A DNA stretch of 64,000 nucleotides. Source: Pseudomonadota bacterium. Its GTDB lineage: Bacteria; Chloroflexota; UBA6077; JAJPGT01. The stretch lies in the NCBI GenBank assembly GCA_021325655.1, contig JAJPGT010000043.1:1-64000 (forward strand), given 5' to 3'. Positions 1-8,469 of the stretch are shown piece after piece. The translations under genes were made by a program, and so were the position numbers. Every line of letters begins with the position of its first letter. The stretch's first letter is position 1. The notes below the pieces were generated by a model. The model did not search any database and was not told the DNA's origin. It saw only the letters and a list, made by a program, of their open reading frames with translations.

Positions 1-107
1 GTCGGCTGTACTACGATGGCTTCTGGTATCCGCTGATCGGCCGCCGGCGCGTCCAGCAGATGCTCCACTCCCCCTGGGGCCAGCTCTTCCAGCACTACCC
101 GCTGTAA
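1..107 (+). CDS. C-terminal end of an unidentified protein (partial)
   Basis: An open frame runs in from the left edge (first full codon at base 3) and stops with TAA at 105-107. The last residues read LYYDGFWYPLIGRRRVQQML and then end HYPL. The fragment is too short to assign to a family. It lies 23 bases before the flippase-like gene on the same strand, so it may be the preceding gene of the glycan locus. Confidence 0.6.
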   Translation, partial: RLYYDGFWYPLIGRRRVQQMLHSPWGQLFQHYPL

Positions 108-130
108 GGCACAGGTCGTCGCCAGTCCCG

Positions 131-1123
131 ATGCGCTACACCCGCGCGTTTGTGCTCTCGGCCGCATTCGGGGTGCTGGTGCTGACCGCGCTCGCGTTCT
201 ACGGCGACGCGCCCCGGCTCTGGGAGACGGCGCAGCGCTACCCGCTGCCGCTGCTGGTGCCAGTGCTGCTGCTGACCAGCGCGAACTACGCGCTGCGCTG
301 GCTGAAGTGGCGCTACTACCTGCATCTGGTCGGGGCGAGGCAGGTGCGGCCCAGCGACAGCCTGCTGATCTTTCTCAGCGGCTTTGCGATGGGGCTGACC
401 CCCGGCAAGATCGGGGAGATCGTTAAGCCCTATCTTTTGCGCGACCGCTACGGCGTCCCGCTGAGCCGAACGACCCCGATTCCGCTGGCGGAGCGGCTGA
501 GCGACGGCATCGCCCTGATCGTGCTCGCCTCCGCCGGCGTGCTCGCTTACGGCACGGGCCTGGCCGGGATCGTCGGCCTGGTGATGGGCGCGGCCGCGGC
601 GCTGGCGGTGCTCCGCTCGGCGCGGCTCACCCACGCCGTGGTCCAGCTCTCCAGCCGGCTGCCGCTCGTTGGGAAGCGGGTGGACACCGTACGGACGCTG
701 CTCGCCAGCGCCGCGATCCTCCTGGACTGGCACGCGTTGGCGTTCGCCGTCGGCCTGGGCGTGATCTCCTGGGGCTGCGAGGCGCTCGCCTTCTTCCTGG
801 TCCTGTCCGGGCTGGAGATCCCGCCCTCGCCCGCGTTGCTGCTCCAGGCGACGTTCGCGCTCGCCAGCGCGACGCTCTTCGGCTCGGCCTCGCTGATGCC
901 CGGCGGGCTCGGAGTGGCGGAGGCGAGCCTGACCGGCTTCCTGGAACTGGTGGTTGGGCTCGGACGCACCCCGGCAGTCTACGCGACGCTGGTGATCCGC
1001 CTGTGCACGCTCTGGTTCGGTGTCGCTCTCGGCACCGCGGCGCTGCTGTGGCTCCTGGCGCGGCAGGGAGGCGCGGCGGTGCCCGTGGGGCAAACGGCGG
1101 CCGAGCCGGTCGGGCGTGGCTGA
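131..1123 (+). CDS. Flippase-like membrane protein (PF03706, lysylphosphatidylglycerol synthase TM region family)
   Basis: 330 residues, strongly hydrophobic, with about seven or eight predicted membrane spans. The segment GLTPGKIGEIVKPYLL followed by AERLSDGIAL matches the conserved core of the PF03706 family (usual form P-x-R-x-GE-x-x-R, then ER-x-x-DG). Members occur as the flippase half of MprF and as stand-alone proteins beside glycosyltransferases. No synthase domain is attached, so a lipid or glycan-lipid transport role is an inference. It is the first of three such proteins in this locus (others at 15709 and 16761) and is the most divergent, with GK-x-GE in place of R-x-GE. Start ATG; the substrate is unknown. 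Confidence 0.8.
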   Translation: MRYTRAFVLSAAFGVLVLTALAFYGDAPRLWETAQRYPLPLLVPVLLLTSANYALRWLKWRYYLHLVGARQVRPSDSLLIFLSGFAMGLTPGKIGEIVKPYLLRDRYGVPLSRTTPIPLAERLSDGIALIVLASAGVLAYGTGLAGIVGLVMGAAAALAVLRSARLTHAVVQLSSRLPLVGKRVDTVRTLLASAAILLDWHALAFAVGLGVISWGCEALAFFLVLSGLEIPPSPALLLQATFALASATLFGSASLMPGGLGVAEASLTGFLELVVGLGRTPAVYATLVIRLCTLWFGVALGTAALLWLLARQGGAAVPVGQTAAEPVGRG

Positions 1124-1145
1124 GTGACCAGACCGAGCCGCAGAC

Positions 1146-1499
1146 TCATCCCCGCTGGTGCCCGTTCTCCTGCTCGTCGTCCTCGCCGAACTCGTCCTCG
1201 TCCTCCTCGTCCTCGCCCTCCCGCGGGTCACTGTACACGCCGACCTCGCGGCCCTGGTATACCGTCACGATGAAATCCTCGCGCGGCACGTCCGCGCTCC
1301 AGACCAGGTCTTCGTCGATGCGCTCGATCAGCTCGAGCACCTGCTCCTCGTCGCGCTCCCCTTCGAGCACAACCAGCCCATAGACGACCGAGGAGGTAAA
1401 GTGGAGCTCCACCCGCCCGATCGGCTCGTCGCCGTCGCTGAGCAGGTACGCCTCCGAGCTAGGAGTACGGCACAGCCGGTCGTAGCGGACTGACTCCAT
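1146..1499 (-). CDS. Small acidic protein of unknown function
   Basis: 117 residues from an ATG at 1499-1497, preceded on the - strand by GGCAGGAG as a good ribosome binding site. The body (about residues 1-90) is a mixed alpha/beta sequence including YLLSDGDEPIGRVELHF, and the tail is very acidic (GEDEEDEDEFGEDDEQENG). I do not recognise the family. It is divergent from the glycosyltransferase gene that follows. If that gene starts at 1498, the two start codons overlap in the palindrome CATG, so at least one start may be wrong. An acidic tail often means a soluble protein that binds basic partners, but that is only inference. Confidence 0.6.
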   Translation of the reverse strand: MESVRYDRLCRTPSSEAYLLSDGDEPIGRVELHFTSSVVYGLVVLEGERDEEQVLELIERIDEDLVWSADVPREDFIVTVYQGREVGVYSDPREGEDEEDEDEFGEDDEQENGHQRG

Positions 1500-4014
1500 G
1501 GGGACTCTCCTGCCAGGTGGGGTGAACTCGAGTGACAGGGTGGCAACCAGCACGCAGCCACCCGAGCCGATTGTAGCAAGGCCCCCGGCAAGCAGCCAGC
1601 ACGCAACCGTCGCCATCACCGCGCTTGCCATTCTCTGCTGGGGAGCGGGCCTGGCGCTGGCGCTGGTCGATGCCCGGGGCCACTATCTCTGGCTTGCGCT
1701 ACTGCCGCTCCTCGCCGCGACCGGCCTGTGCTGGTGGGGCCGCGTCACCACGCTCCGCTGGCCGGTTGCCGCCAGCGCGCTCGCCACCGCGCTGCTGCTG
1801 TTCGGCGCAGCCGAGCAGGGCCAGGTACAGGTCACCCTGCACGGCCGGGTGCTCACCCTGGCGCTCGATGACTCGACCCTGACCGTCCCCGATCTGGGCC
1901 CCTTCTCCTCCATCCGCCTCCGGCTGGATGGCTACAACACCAGCCGGGCCGCTGGCCCCGAGGCCGGTTTGCGCCGGGTGCCATTGGTCGGCGGCGCGCT
2001 CGAGTGGGTGGTGAGCGGCAATCTCCTCTCGGGCGTCACGGATGTCGTTGTGAGCAACGCCACGGTCGTCGCGCTGGACCCGGAGACCGTGCTCTGGCAG
2101 CCACGGAGCGCGAATGAGGAGCGCATGGTCAGTGGGACTGCCCCGCGTGGCGGCACCCTGGCCGGACCCGAGGGCCCCTACGACCGCGTGGCCGCGCTGG
2201 CGCCCGCCGACTTTGCCCTGACGCTGCGGCTGATTCGCCCCAGCACCCCGATCCGGCTGCTGCTGGCTGGGGCGGACCGTGAGATCGAGCTGTTCGTCTA
2301 CCCGGAGCACAGCGCCCTGGTGGTCTATCGGGTCGCGCCGGGCGGCCAGTTGGAGCAGATCGCGGGCGGATCGCTGCTCGCGCGCAAGAGCCCGCTCCAG
2401 TCCGTGCAGCAGCTTGCCCGGCTCGTCGCTCGGGCGGTGCTCACCGCCTCGGCGCTGGCGGTGCTCGCCCTGGTGCTGGGAACACTGCTCGGGCTCGCGC
2501 TGCCGCTCCCTCTGCCGTCCCCGCGCCAGTGGCCCCTGGCGGCCGACCTGGCGCTGGTTCTCGCCGCTGCGGGGCTGTTCATCGCCAGCCGGGTGGCGAG
2601 CGACGTGCTGGAGCGGATGCCCCACGTGCAGGACTCCGTCGCTTACCTGTTCCAGGCCAAGACATTCGCGCTCGGCCGACTGTACGTCCCGCTGCCGTCG
2701 GTTCCCGGGCCGTTCCGCCACGAGTTCATCTTGATGCAGCACGGGATGTGGTTCTCCAAGTACCCGCCCGGGCATCCCGCGGTGCTGGCACTGGGAGTAC
2801 TGGCCGGCGCGCCCTGGCTGGTCTCGCCGATCGCGGCCGGGCTGACGCTGCTGGCCAGCTTCGCCTTCGCCCGCAACGTCTACGGCGGTGGCACCGCATT
2901 GCTGGCCGAGCTGCTGCTCCTCTCCTCACCGTTCTTTCTGCTGATGTCCGGGACCATGATGTCCCACCCCACCGGGCTGCTGTTCGCGATGCTCTGCCTC
3001 TGGCTGCTCGAGCGCGCCGAGCGCCTGGACACGCCGCTCGACGCGCTCGGGGCGGGCTTCGCGCTTGGGATGCTCGGGGCGAGCCGGGCGCTCACCGCGC
3101 TCGCCTTCGGCGCCCCATTCGCCGCCTGGGTCCTGTATGGCATCGTCCGCGCCCGGCGTCTCCGCTCCCGCCACCTGGCCGGCCTGCTGGGGGCAGCGGT
3201 ACCGACCGCGGCGGTGCTCGCCTACAACCAGGCGCTGACCGGAAGCTGGCTCACTAGCCCCTTCGAACTATGGTGGAGCTTCGACCGGGTCGGCTTTGGC
3301 CCGACGGTGGGCATGCACGGCGGGCACTACTTCTCCTGGGGGCTGGTCAACACCTGGGCCAACCTGGCGGAGCTGCAGCGCTGGCTATTCGCCTGGCCGG
3401 TGGCACTCACGCTCGCCTTCGCGCTGCTGCCGTTCGTCACCGGCTCGCGCCATCGCTGGGACTGGCTGCTGGGCGCAGCCGTGCTCGCGGTGATCGTCGC
3501 CTACATCTTCTACTGGGCCGACGGCATCATGTACGGGCCGCGCTACTACTACGAGATCGCGGCGCTGCTGGCAATCTTGTCCGCTCGCGGCGTCGCCTGT
3601 GCCGGGGCGCTGGCGAGGCGCCTGTTCGGCGGCTCGGCCCGGATCGGCGCCGGCACCTCGGTGGTGGCGCTGGCCGGCCTGGCGGTGCTGATGGGCAGCG
3701 CCGCGCTCGGTATGCCCAGCTTTCTGGCGCACGCGCGCGGCTACAACGGCATGAGCCGGGCCCGGGTGGACCTGGTGGAGCAGGCCGGGATCCATAACGC
3801 GCTCGTGCTTGTCACCAATGCCGATAGCGACTGGCAGACCTACGGCTCGGTGTTCTGGGCCAACTCGCCGCTGCTGACCGACGACGTGATCTACGCCCGC
3901 GACATGGGCGAGCCGACCGACACCGAGCTGGCGCGGGCCTTTCCCACCCGGGCGGTCTACCGGCTCCAGGGCATGCGGCTTCAGCTCGTGCGCGAACCCA
4001 GCGCGCCAGGGTAA
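1498..4014 (+). CDS. GT-C type membrane glycosyltransferase-like protein
   Basis: 838 residues if read from ATG 1498; in-frame GTG codons at 1522 and 1540 are alternative starts that would free the start region of the divergent gene. An N-terminal membrane span and an extracellular beta-rich segment (about residues 90-300) precede a polytopic core. That core begins with ERMPHVQDSVAYLFQAK, which fits the first-loop acidic motif of dolichyl-phosphate-mannose-type transferases (PMT/GT39). Later features are HGMWFSKYPPGHPAVLAL and a periplasmic YYWADGIMYGPRYYYE-like loop. Such enzymes move a sugar from a polyprenyl-phosphate donor onto an acceptor outside the membrane; donor and acceptor here are unknown. 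It is followed by four further large membrane proteins on the same strand. Confidence 0.7.
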   Translation: MGTLLPGGVNSSDRVATSTQPPEPIVARPPASSQHATVAITALAILCWGAGLALALVDARGHYLWLALLPLLAATGLCWWGRVTTLRWPVAASALATALLLFGAAEQGQVQVTLHGRVLTLALDDSTLTVPDLGPFSSIRLRLDGYNTSRAAGPEAGLRRVPLVGGALEWVVSGNLLSGVTDVVVSNATVVALDPETVLWQPRSANEERMVSGTAPRGGTLAGPEGPYDRVAALAPADFALTLRLIRPSTPIRLLLAGADREIELFVYPEHSALVVYRVAPGGQLEQIAGGSLLARKSPLQSVQQLARLVARAVLTASALAVLALVLGTLLGLALPLPLPSPRQWPLAADLALVLAAAGLFIASRVASDVLERMPHVQDSVAYLFQAKTFALGRLYVPLPSVPGPFRHEFILMQHGMWFSKYPPGHPAVLALGVLAGAPWLVSPIAAGLTLLASFAFARNVYGGGTALLAELLLLSSPFFLLMSGTMMSHPTGLLFAMLCLWLLERAERLDTPLDALGAGFALGMLGASRALTALAFGAPFAAWVLYGIVRARRLRSRHLAGLLGAAVPTAAVLAYNQALTGSWLTSPFELWWSFDRVGFGPTVGMHGGHYFSWGLVNTWANLAELQRWLFAWPVALTLAFALLPFVTGSRHRWDWLLGAAVLAVIVAYIFYWADGIMYGPRYYYEIAALLAILSARGVACAGALARRLFGGSARIGAGTSVVALAGLAVLMGSAALGMPSFLAHARGYNGMSRARVDLVEQAGIHNALVLVTNADSDWQTYGSVFWANSPLLTDDVIYARDMGEPTDTELARAFPTRAVYRLQGMRLQLVREPSAPG

Positions 4015-4050
4015 TGCGGAACGAATTTCCTCTGGGCCAGGCCGGTGTCG

Positions 4051-4056
4051 CATAAT
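4051..4056 (+). promoter_or_regulatory. Possible -10 box before the GT39-DUF2298 gene
   Basis: CATAAT lies 9 bases before ATG 4066 in an otherwise GC-rich stretch. If used, transcription would start almost at the ATG (leaderless). No convincing -35 box is present. Confidence 0.3.
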
Positions 4057-4065
4057 CCCGCAGGC

Positions 4066-7000
4066 ATGTCGACCGGCCTGGATACACCCGCCTCCCCGCC
4101 ACACGAGCGCTCCCTCCCTCCTGTGAGCCGCCTTCCGCTGCCTGCGCGCGGAAGCCTCGCCACGGCGCTGCTGCTCGCGCTGATTCTGCTCGCGGCCGCC
4201 GCGCTGCGCTACGCCGGCCCGAACTGGGACGACGGCCACAGCCAGCACCCGGACGAGCGTTTCATGGTGATGGTCACGCAGGCGCTCCAGGCGCCGCGGG
4301 GCACGCTCGACTTCTTCGACACCGCCCGCTCGACGATGAACCCCTACAACCGGGGGTTCGACGGCTTCGCCTACGGGATGCTCCCGCTGTTCATTGTCAA
4401 GGGCCTGTCACTCCTACTCAAGATCGATGGGTTCAACGAGCTGGAGTGGCTCGGACGGGCGACGTCGGCGACGTTCGACCTGGGTACGGTCCTGCTGGTC
4501 TTCCTGCTCGGGCGCCAGCTCTACGGCCGGGCGGTGGGACTGCTCGCCGCGGCGCTGGCCGCGTTCACGGTCCTGCAGATCCAGCTCGCCCACTTCTACA
4601 CCGTGGACAGCTTCCTGGCGTTCTTCACCGCGCTCACGCTGCTGTTCGCCTACCGCACCTGGCGCAACGGGCGCTGGCGGGACGCGGCCGTGCTGGGCCT
4701 GGGGCTCGGCTGCGCCGGAGCGACGAAGCTGAGCGGCCTGCTGCTGCTCCCGATCGCTGTCACCGCCTGCCTCCTGTCCACGACGGAGCCGGGCAAGGGT
4801 CGCCGAGAGTGGCCAACGCTGCTCGCGGTGGCGCTCGTTGCAGCCGGCGTCGCCTTCCGTGTTGGCGAGCCGTATCTGTTCCTCGGCCCAACCCCGCTCG
4901 GCATCTGGCCGAACCTGCAACGGATCGAAGACCTGGCGCGCTGGGTGAAGATCTCGGCCGGGGAGATCGAAGTCCCATACATGGTGCAATGGGCCCGCAC
5001 CCAGCCCTACGTCTACCCGATCCGGGTGCTGGTCCAGTGGGGCATGGGGGTTCCGCTCGGGCTGGCAGCGCTGGGCGGGCTGGCGCTGGCGGCGCTGGAG
5101 CTGCCGAAGTGGCGCCGTTTCCGCTGGCACCTGCTCCTGACCGCCTGGAGTGTCCTGTGCCTGCTGTACTTCGGCGGCCAGTTCGCCAAGTTCCTGCGCT
5201 ATCTCGTGCCCGTCTACCCTGCGCTGGCGGTGCTCGCCGCCTACGCGGTGGCGCGGCTCTGGGAGCGCAGCGGGCAGCTCCGTCTCGCCGGGACGCCCGT
5301 GCTGCGGCTGCTGGCGGGGCTCGCCATCGTCGCTGGCCTGGGCTACACTGCCTGGTACGCGGTTGCCTTCACCACGCTGTACCTGCGGCCGCACAGCCGG
5401 GTGCTTGCCTCGGAATGGATCTACGCCAACGTGCCGCCCGGCGCGACGCTCGCGGTGGAGCACTGGGATGACCAGCTCCCCTTCCCCCTCTCCGGCGGGC
5501 GCGACCCGAACCGCTACCGCTACGTCACGCTGAACCTGTACGACGACGAGTCGCCCCGCAAGGCTGAGCAGCTCGCCCGGGCGCTGGACCAGGCCGACTA
5601 CCTCATCCTCGCCAGCTATCGCCTGGCGGGATCGATTCCCCGGCTTCCCGAGCGCTATCCGCTCGCCACCGCCTACTATCGGATGCTGTTCGATGGCGAG
5701 CTCGGGTTCTCCCAAGCAGCGCTGATCCAGCAGCGGCCAGCCCTGTTCGGGCTCAGCGTCGACGACACCTCAGCGCCCGAGGACCTGACAGTCTACGAGC
5801 ACCCGACGGTCACCATCTTCCGCAAGACCCCGCAGTATTCGCCGGAGCGGGTGCGGGCGCTGTTCCAGGCTATCCCGATCGAAGACGCGGTCCAGGTGGC
5901 CCCGCTGCACGCCGGACGTGGCACGCTCCTGCTCGACCCCACCCAGCGGCAGCAGATCGAGAGCAGCGGAACCTGGAGCGAGCTGTATGATCGAACCTCG
6001 CTCCCCAACCAGCTTCCCCTGCTGTTCTGGCTACTGCTGCTGGAAGCGATCGGCCTGGTGGCATTCCCGCTCGTCTGGCGGCTGTTCCCGCACCTGCCTG
6101 ACCGGGGCTGGACGGCGGCGAAGACGCTGGCACTCGTCGCGGTGGCCTATCTCGCCTGGCTGCTGCAGAGCCTGGGGCTCGCTTCCTTCGGGCCGGCGAC
6201 GCTGCTGCTCGGGCTGGCGCTCATCGCGGTGGGCTCGCTGCTGGTGCTCCGGCACGAGCGAGCGGCGCTGGGCGCGTGGCTGCGCCGCGGCCGGGACGCC
6301 CTGGTCTGGGGCGAGGCGGTGTTCCTGGCCGGATTCGGGCTGCTGCTTGCGATTCGGCTGCTGAACCCGGATCTGTGGCACCCGAGCTTCGGCGGCGAGA
6401 AGCCGATGGATTTCGCCTACTTCAACGCGGTGCTCAAGAGCGCCGTGTTCCCGCCCTACGATCCCTGGTTCGCCGGCGGCTACATCAACTACTACTACTA
6501 CGGCTTCGTGCTGGCGGCGGTGCCCACCCGGCTGCTGGGGATCGTCCCTGCGGTCGCCTACAACCTCGTCATCCCGACCTTCTTCGCGCTGCTCTGTAGC
6601 GGCGCCTTCGGCTTCGTCAGCGCGGTCGTCCTCGCCCGGCCAAGGCTGGCTGGGCCGGAGGGGCGGGCGCTTGGCCTCGTCGCCGCGCTAGCTGGCGTGC
6701 TGCTGGTCGGGGTGCTGGGCGACCTGGATGGGCTGCTGCAGATCGTTCAGGGCCTGGCCAAGCTGGCGCCTCCGAGCGTTGGGACCACGCTGCCGCTCCT
6801 TGGGACGCTGCTGAAAGTGCTCGCGGCGCTGCCCGTCTGGCTCGGCGGCGGGCATCTCCCACCGTTCGATTTCTGGCGCCCCACCCGGGTGATCGGCCCC
6901 GAGGAGCCCGGGCCGATCACCGAGTTCCCATTCTTCACCTTTCTGTACGGCGATCTACACGCGCACCTGCTGGCGCTCCCGGTGACCGTGGCGGTGCTGC

Positions 7001-8469
7001 TGGTCGCCCTCAACGCCGCTCGCACTCGCCCCAGCATTCGCGCGCTCGAGCTGGATCACGCCCTGCCCTGGCGGCTGCTGCCGCTGGCGCCCTCCGTGCT
7101 CCTGCTCGCGCTGCTGGTCGGGACGCTCCGCGCGACCAACACCTGGGACTTCCCGATCTACTGCGGGCTCGGCGTGCTCGGGCTGGCGCTGGCGGTACGG
7201 CCGCGCACCTGGCGGCGCTGGCAGCCAGCGCTCGCCGCTGCGCTGGCGCTGGCCGCGGCGGTGTACCTGGGCGCTACGGTGCTGTTCGCGCCGTATCTGA
7301 GCCACTATCAGCTCTTCTACACCGGCTTCGACCCCTCGCCGGCCACGACTGCACTCGGCCAGTTCCTGACCATCCACGGACTCAACCTGTTCCTGGTGCT
7401 GAGCGCGCTCCTCCTGGAGATCGCGCTGTTTTTCCGCGCCCGGCGAGTCTGGGCAACGGGGCCGGGCGCGCCCCGGGCCGCCTACGGGCTGGCGGTGCCG
7501 GCGCCGCCGCTGGTGCTGTCGGACCGGCCGGAGGTGGCGGCCGCGGCCGGGCTGACGATGCTCGCCGCTGGCTTTTACCTGGCCGGGTCGCGCAGTGCAG
7601 CGCTGCTCCTGCTCGCCTCGGCGGCGATCCCAGTGCTGCTCGTGCGTCGGCGGTTCAGCGCCACCGGGCTGCTGCTGCTCGGGATGTTCGCCGCGGCGCT
7701 GGCGGCGCTGCTGCTCCCGGAGCTGGTCCGGCTGCAGGGCGATGTCGGCCGGATGAACACCGTCTTCAAGTTCCACCTGCAAGCGTGGGTGCTGCTTGCG
7801 CTCTCGGGCGCGGCGGGGCTCGCCTACGTGCTACGCAAGCGGCGGCTGCTGCCGGCCACCCTCGCCTCCTGGCAGGACCTCTGGGCGGCGACGCTGCTGG
7901 TGCTGGTGCTCGGCGCGGCGCTCTACCCGCTGCTGGGGACACCGGCTAAGACCGGGCTGCGGTTCCCTACACCGCCCCCTCAGCTCACCCTGGACGGCAT
8001 GGCCTACCTCTGCTGCGCGACGTACGTGGACAAGGGGCGTGACCTGGCGCTGCCAGATGATGGGCGGGCGATCACCTGGCTTCAGGACCACGTGCAGGGG
8101 ACGCCGGTGATCGCCGAGGGCAACGCCGGACTGTACACCTGGGGCTCGCGGGTGTCCATCTCTACCGGACTGCCGACCATCATCGGCTGGGACTGGCACC
8201 AGAAGCAGCAGCGCTGGGGCTACCAGTCCATGATCGAGCGGCGGCTGGCGGACGTGCGCCAGCTCTACGAGTCCAGCTCGATGCAGAGCGCCTGGCCGAT
8301 TCTGAAGCGCTACAACGTCGAGTACATCTATGTCGGCGGCCTGGAGCGCGCCTACTACCCGGCCGAGGGGCTGCGGAAGTTCGACGATGCCGTGGGGCAT
8401 GGCCTGAGCCGGGTCTACCAGGCCGGCCAGGTGACGATCTACCACGTCGACGAGATCCCCAATGGGTGA
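4066..8469 (+). CDS. Two-domain membrane protein: GT39-like N-half fused to Chlor_Arch_YYY (DUF2298) C-half
   Basis: 1467 residues from ATG 4066 (a GTG at 4045 would add seven). The N-half (about 1-640) has a GT-C layout with the acidic motif QHPDERFMV near residue 60 and many membrane spans. The C-half carries the hallmarks of the DUF2298/Chlor_Arch_YYY family: LPDRGWTAAK near 680, YINYYYYGF near 808, EFPFFTFLYGDLHAH near 955, NTWDFP and RMNTVFKFH near 1230. The family occurs in Chloroflexota and archaea, and its function is unknown. The gene product is homologous along its C-half to the next protein. The 3' end overlaps that gene by 8 bases, so the two are translationally coupled. A role in assembling a surface glycan is inferred from the neighbours. 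Confidence 0.85.
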   Translation: MSTGLDTPASPPHERSLPPVSRLPLPARGSLATALLLALILLAAAALRYAGPNWDDGHSQHPDERFMVMVTQALQAPRGTLDFFDTARSTMNPYNRGFDGFAYGMLPLFIVKGLSLLLKIDGFNELEWLGRATSATFDLGTVLLVFLLGRQLYGRAVGLLAAALAAFTVLQIQLAHFYTVDSFLAFFTALTLLFAYRTWRNGRWRDAAVLGLGLGCAGATKLSGLLLLPIAVTACLLSTTEPGKGRREWPTLLAVALVAAGVAFRVGEPYLFLGPTPLGIWPNLQRIEDLARWVKISAGEIEVPYMVQWARTQPYVYPIRVLVQWGMGVPLGLAALGGLALAALELPKWRRFRWHLLLTAWSVLCLLYFGGQFAKFLRYLVPVYPALAVLAAYAVARLWERSGQLRLAGTPVLRLLAGLAIVAGLGYTAWYAVAFTTLYLRPHSRVLASEWIYANVPPGATLAVEHWDDQLPFPLSGGRDPNRYRYVTLNLYDDESPRKAEQLARALDQADYLILASYRLAGSIPRLPERYPLATAYYRMLFDGELGFSQAALIQQRPALFGLSVDDTSAPEDLTVYEHPTVTIFRKTPQYSPERVRALFQAIPIEDAVQVAPLHAGRGTLLLDPTQRQQIESSGTWSELYDRTSLPNQLPLLFWLLLLEAIGLVAFPLVWRLFPHLPDRGWTAAKTLALVAVAYLAWLLQSLGLASFGPATLLLGLALIAVGSLLVLRHERAALGAWLRRGRDALVWGEAVFLAGFGLLLAIRLLNPDLWHPSFGGEKPMDFAYFNAVLKSAVFPPYDPWFAGGYINYYYYGFVLAAVPTRLLGIVPAVAYNLVIPTFFALLCSGAFGFVSAVVLARPRLAGPEGRALGLVAALAGVLLVGVLGDLDGLLQIVQGLAKLAPPSVGTTLPLLGTLLKVLAALPVWLGGGHLPPFDFWRPTRVIGPEEPGPITEFPFFTFLYGDLHAHLLALPVTVAVLLVALNAARTRPSIRALELDHALPWRLLPLAPSVLLLALLVGTLRATNTWDFPIYCGLGVLGLALAVRPRTWRRWQPALAAALALAAAVYLGATVLFAPYLSHYQLFYTGFDPSPATTALGQFLTIHGLNLFLVLSALLLEIALFFRARRVWATGPGAPRAAYGLAVPAPPLVLSDRPEVAAAAGLTMLAAGFYLAGSRSAALLLLASAAIPVLLVRRRFSATGLLLLGMFAAALAALLLPELVRLQGDVGRMNTVFKFHLQAWVLLALSGAAGLAYVLRKRRLLPATLASWQDLWAATLLVLVLGAALYPLLGTPAKTGLRFPTPPPQLTLDGMAYLCCATYVDKGRDLALPDDGRAITWLQDHVQGTPVIAEGNAGLYTWGSRVSISTGLPTIIGWDWHQKQQRWGYQSMIERRLADVRQLYESSSMQSAWPILKRYNVEYIYVGGLERAYYPAEGLRKFDDAVGHGLSRVYQAGQVTIYHVDEIPNG

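Noticed and set aside
4414-5715. 433-codon open frame opposite the GT39-DUF2298 gene
   Set aside because: Antisense shadow of a real gene; composition is Gln/Arg/Glu/His-rich and no ribosome binding site was seen.
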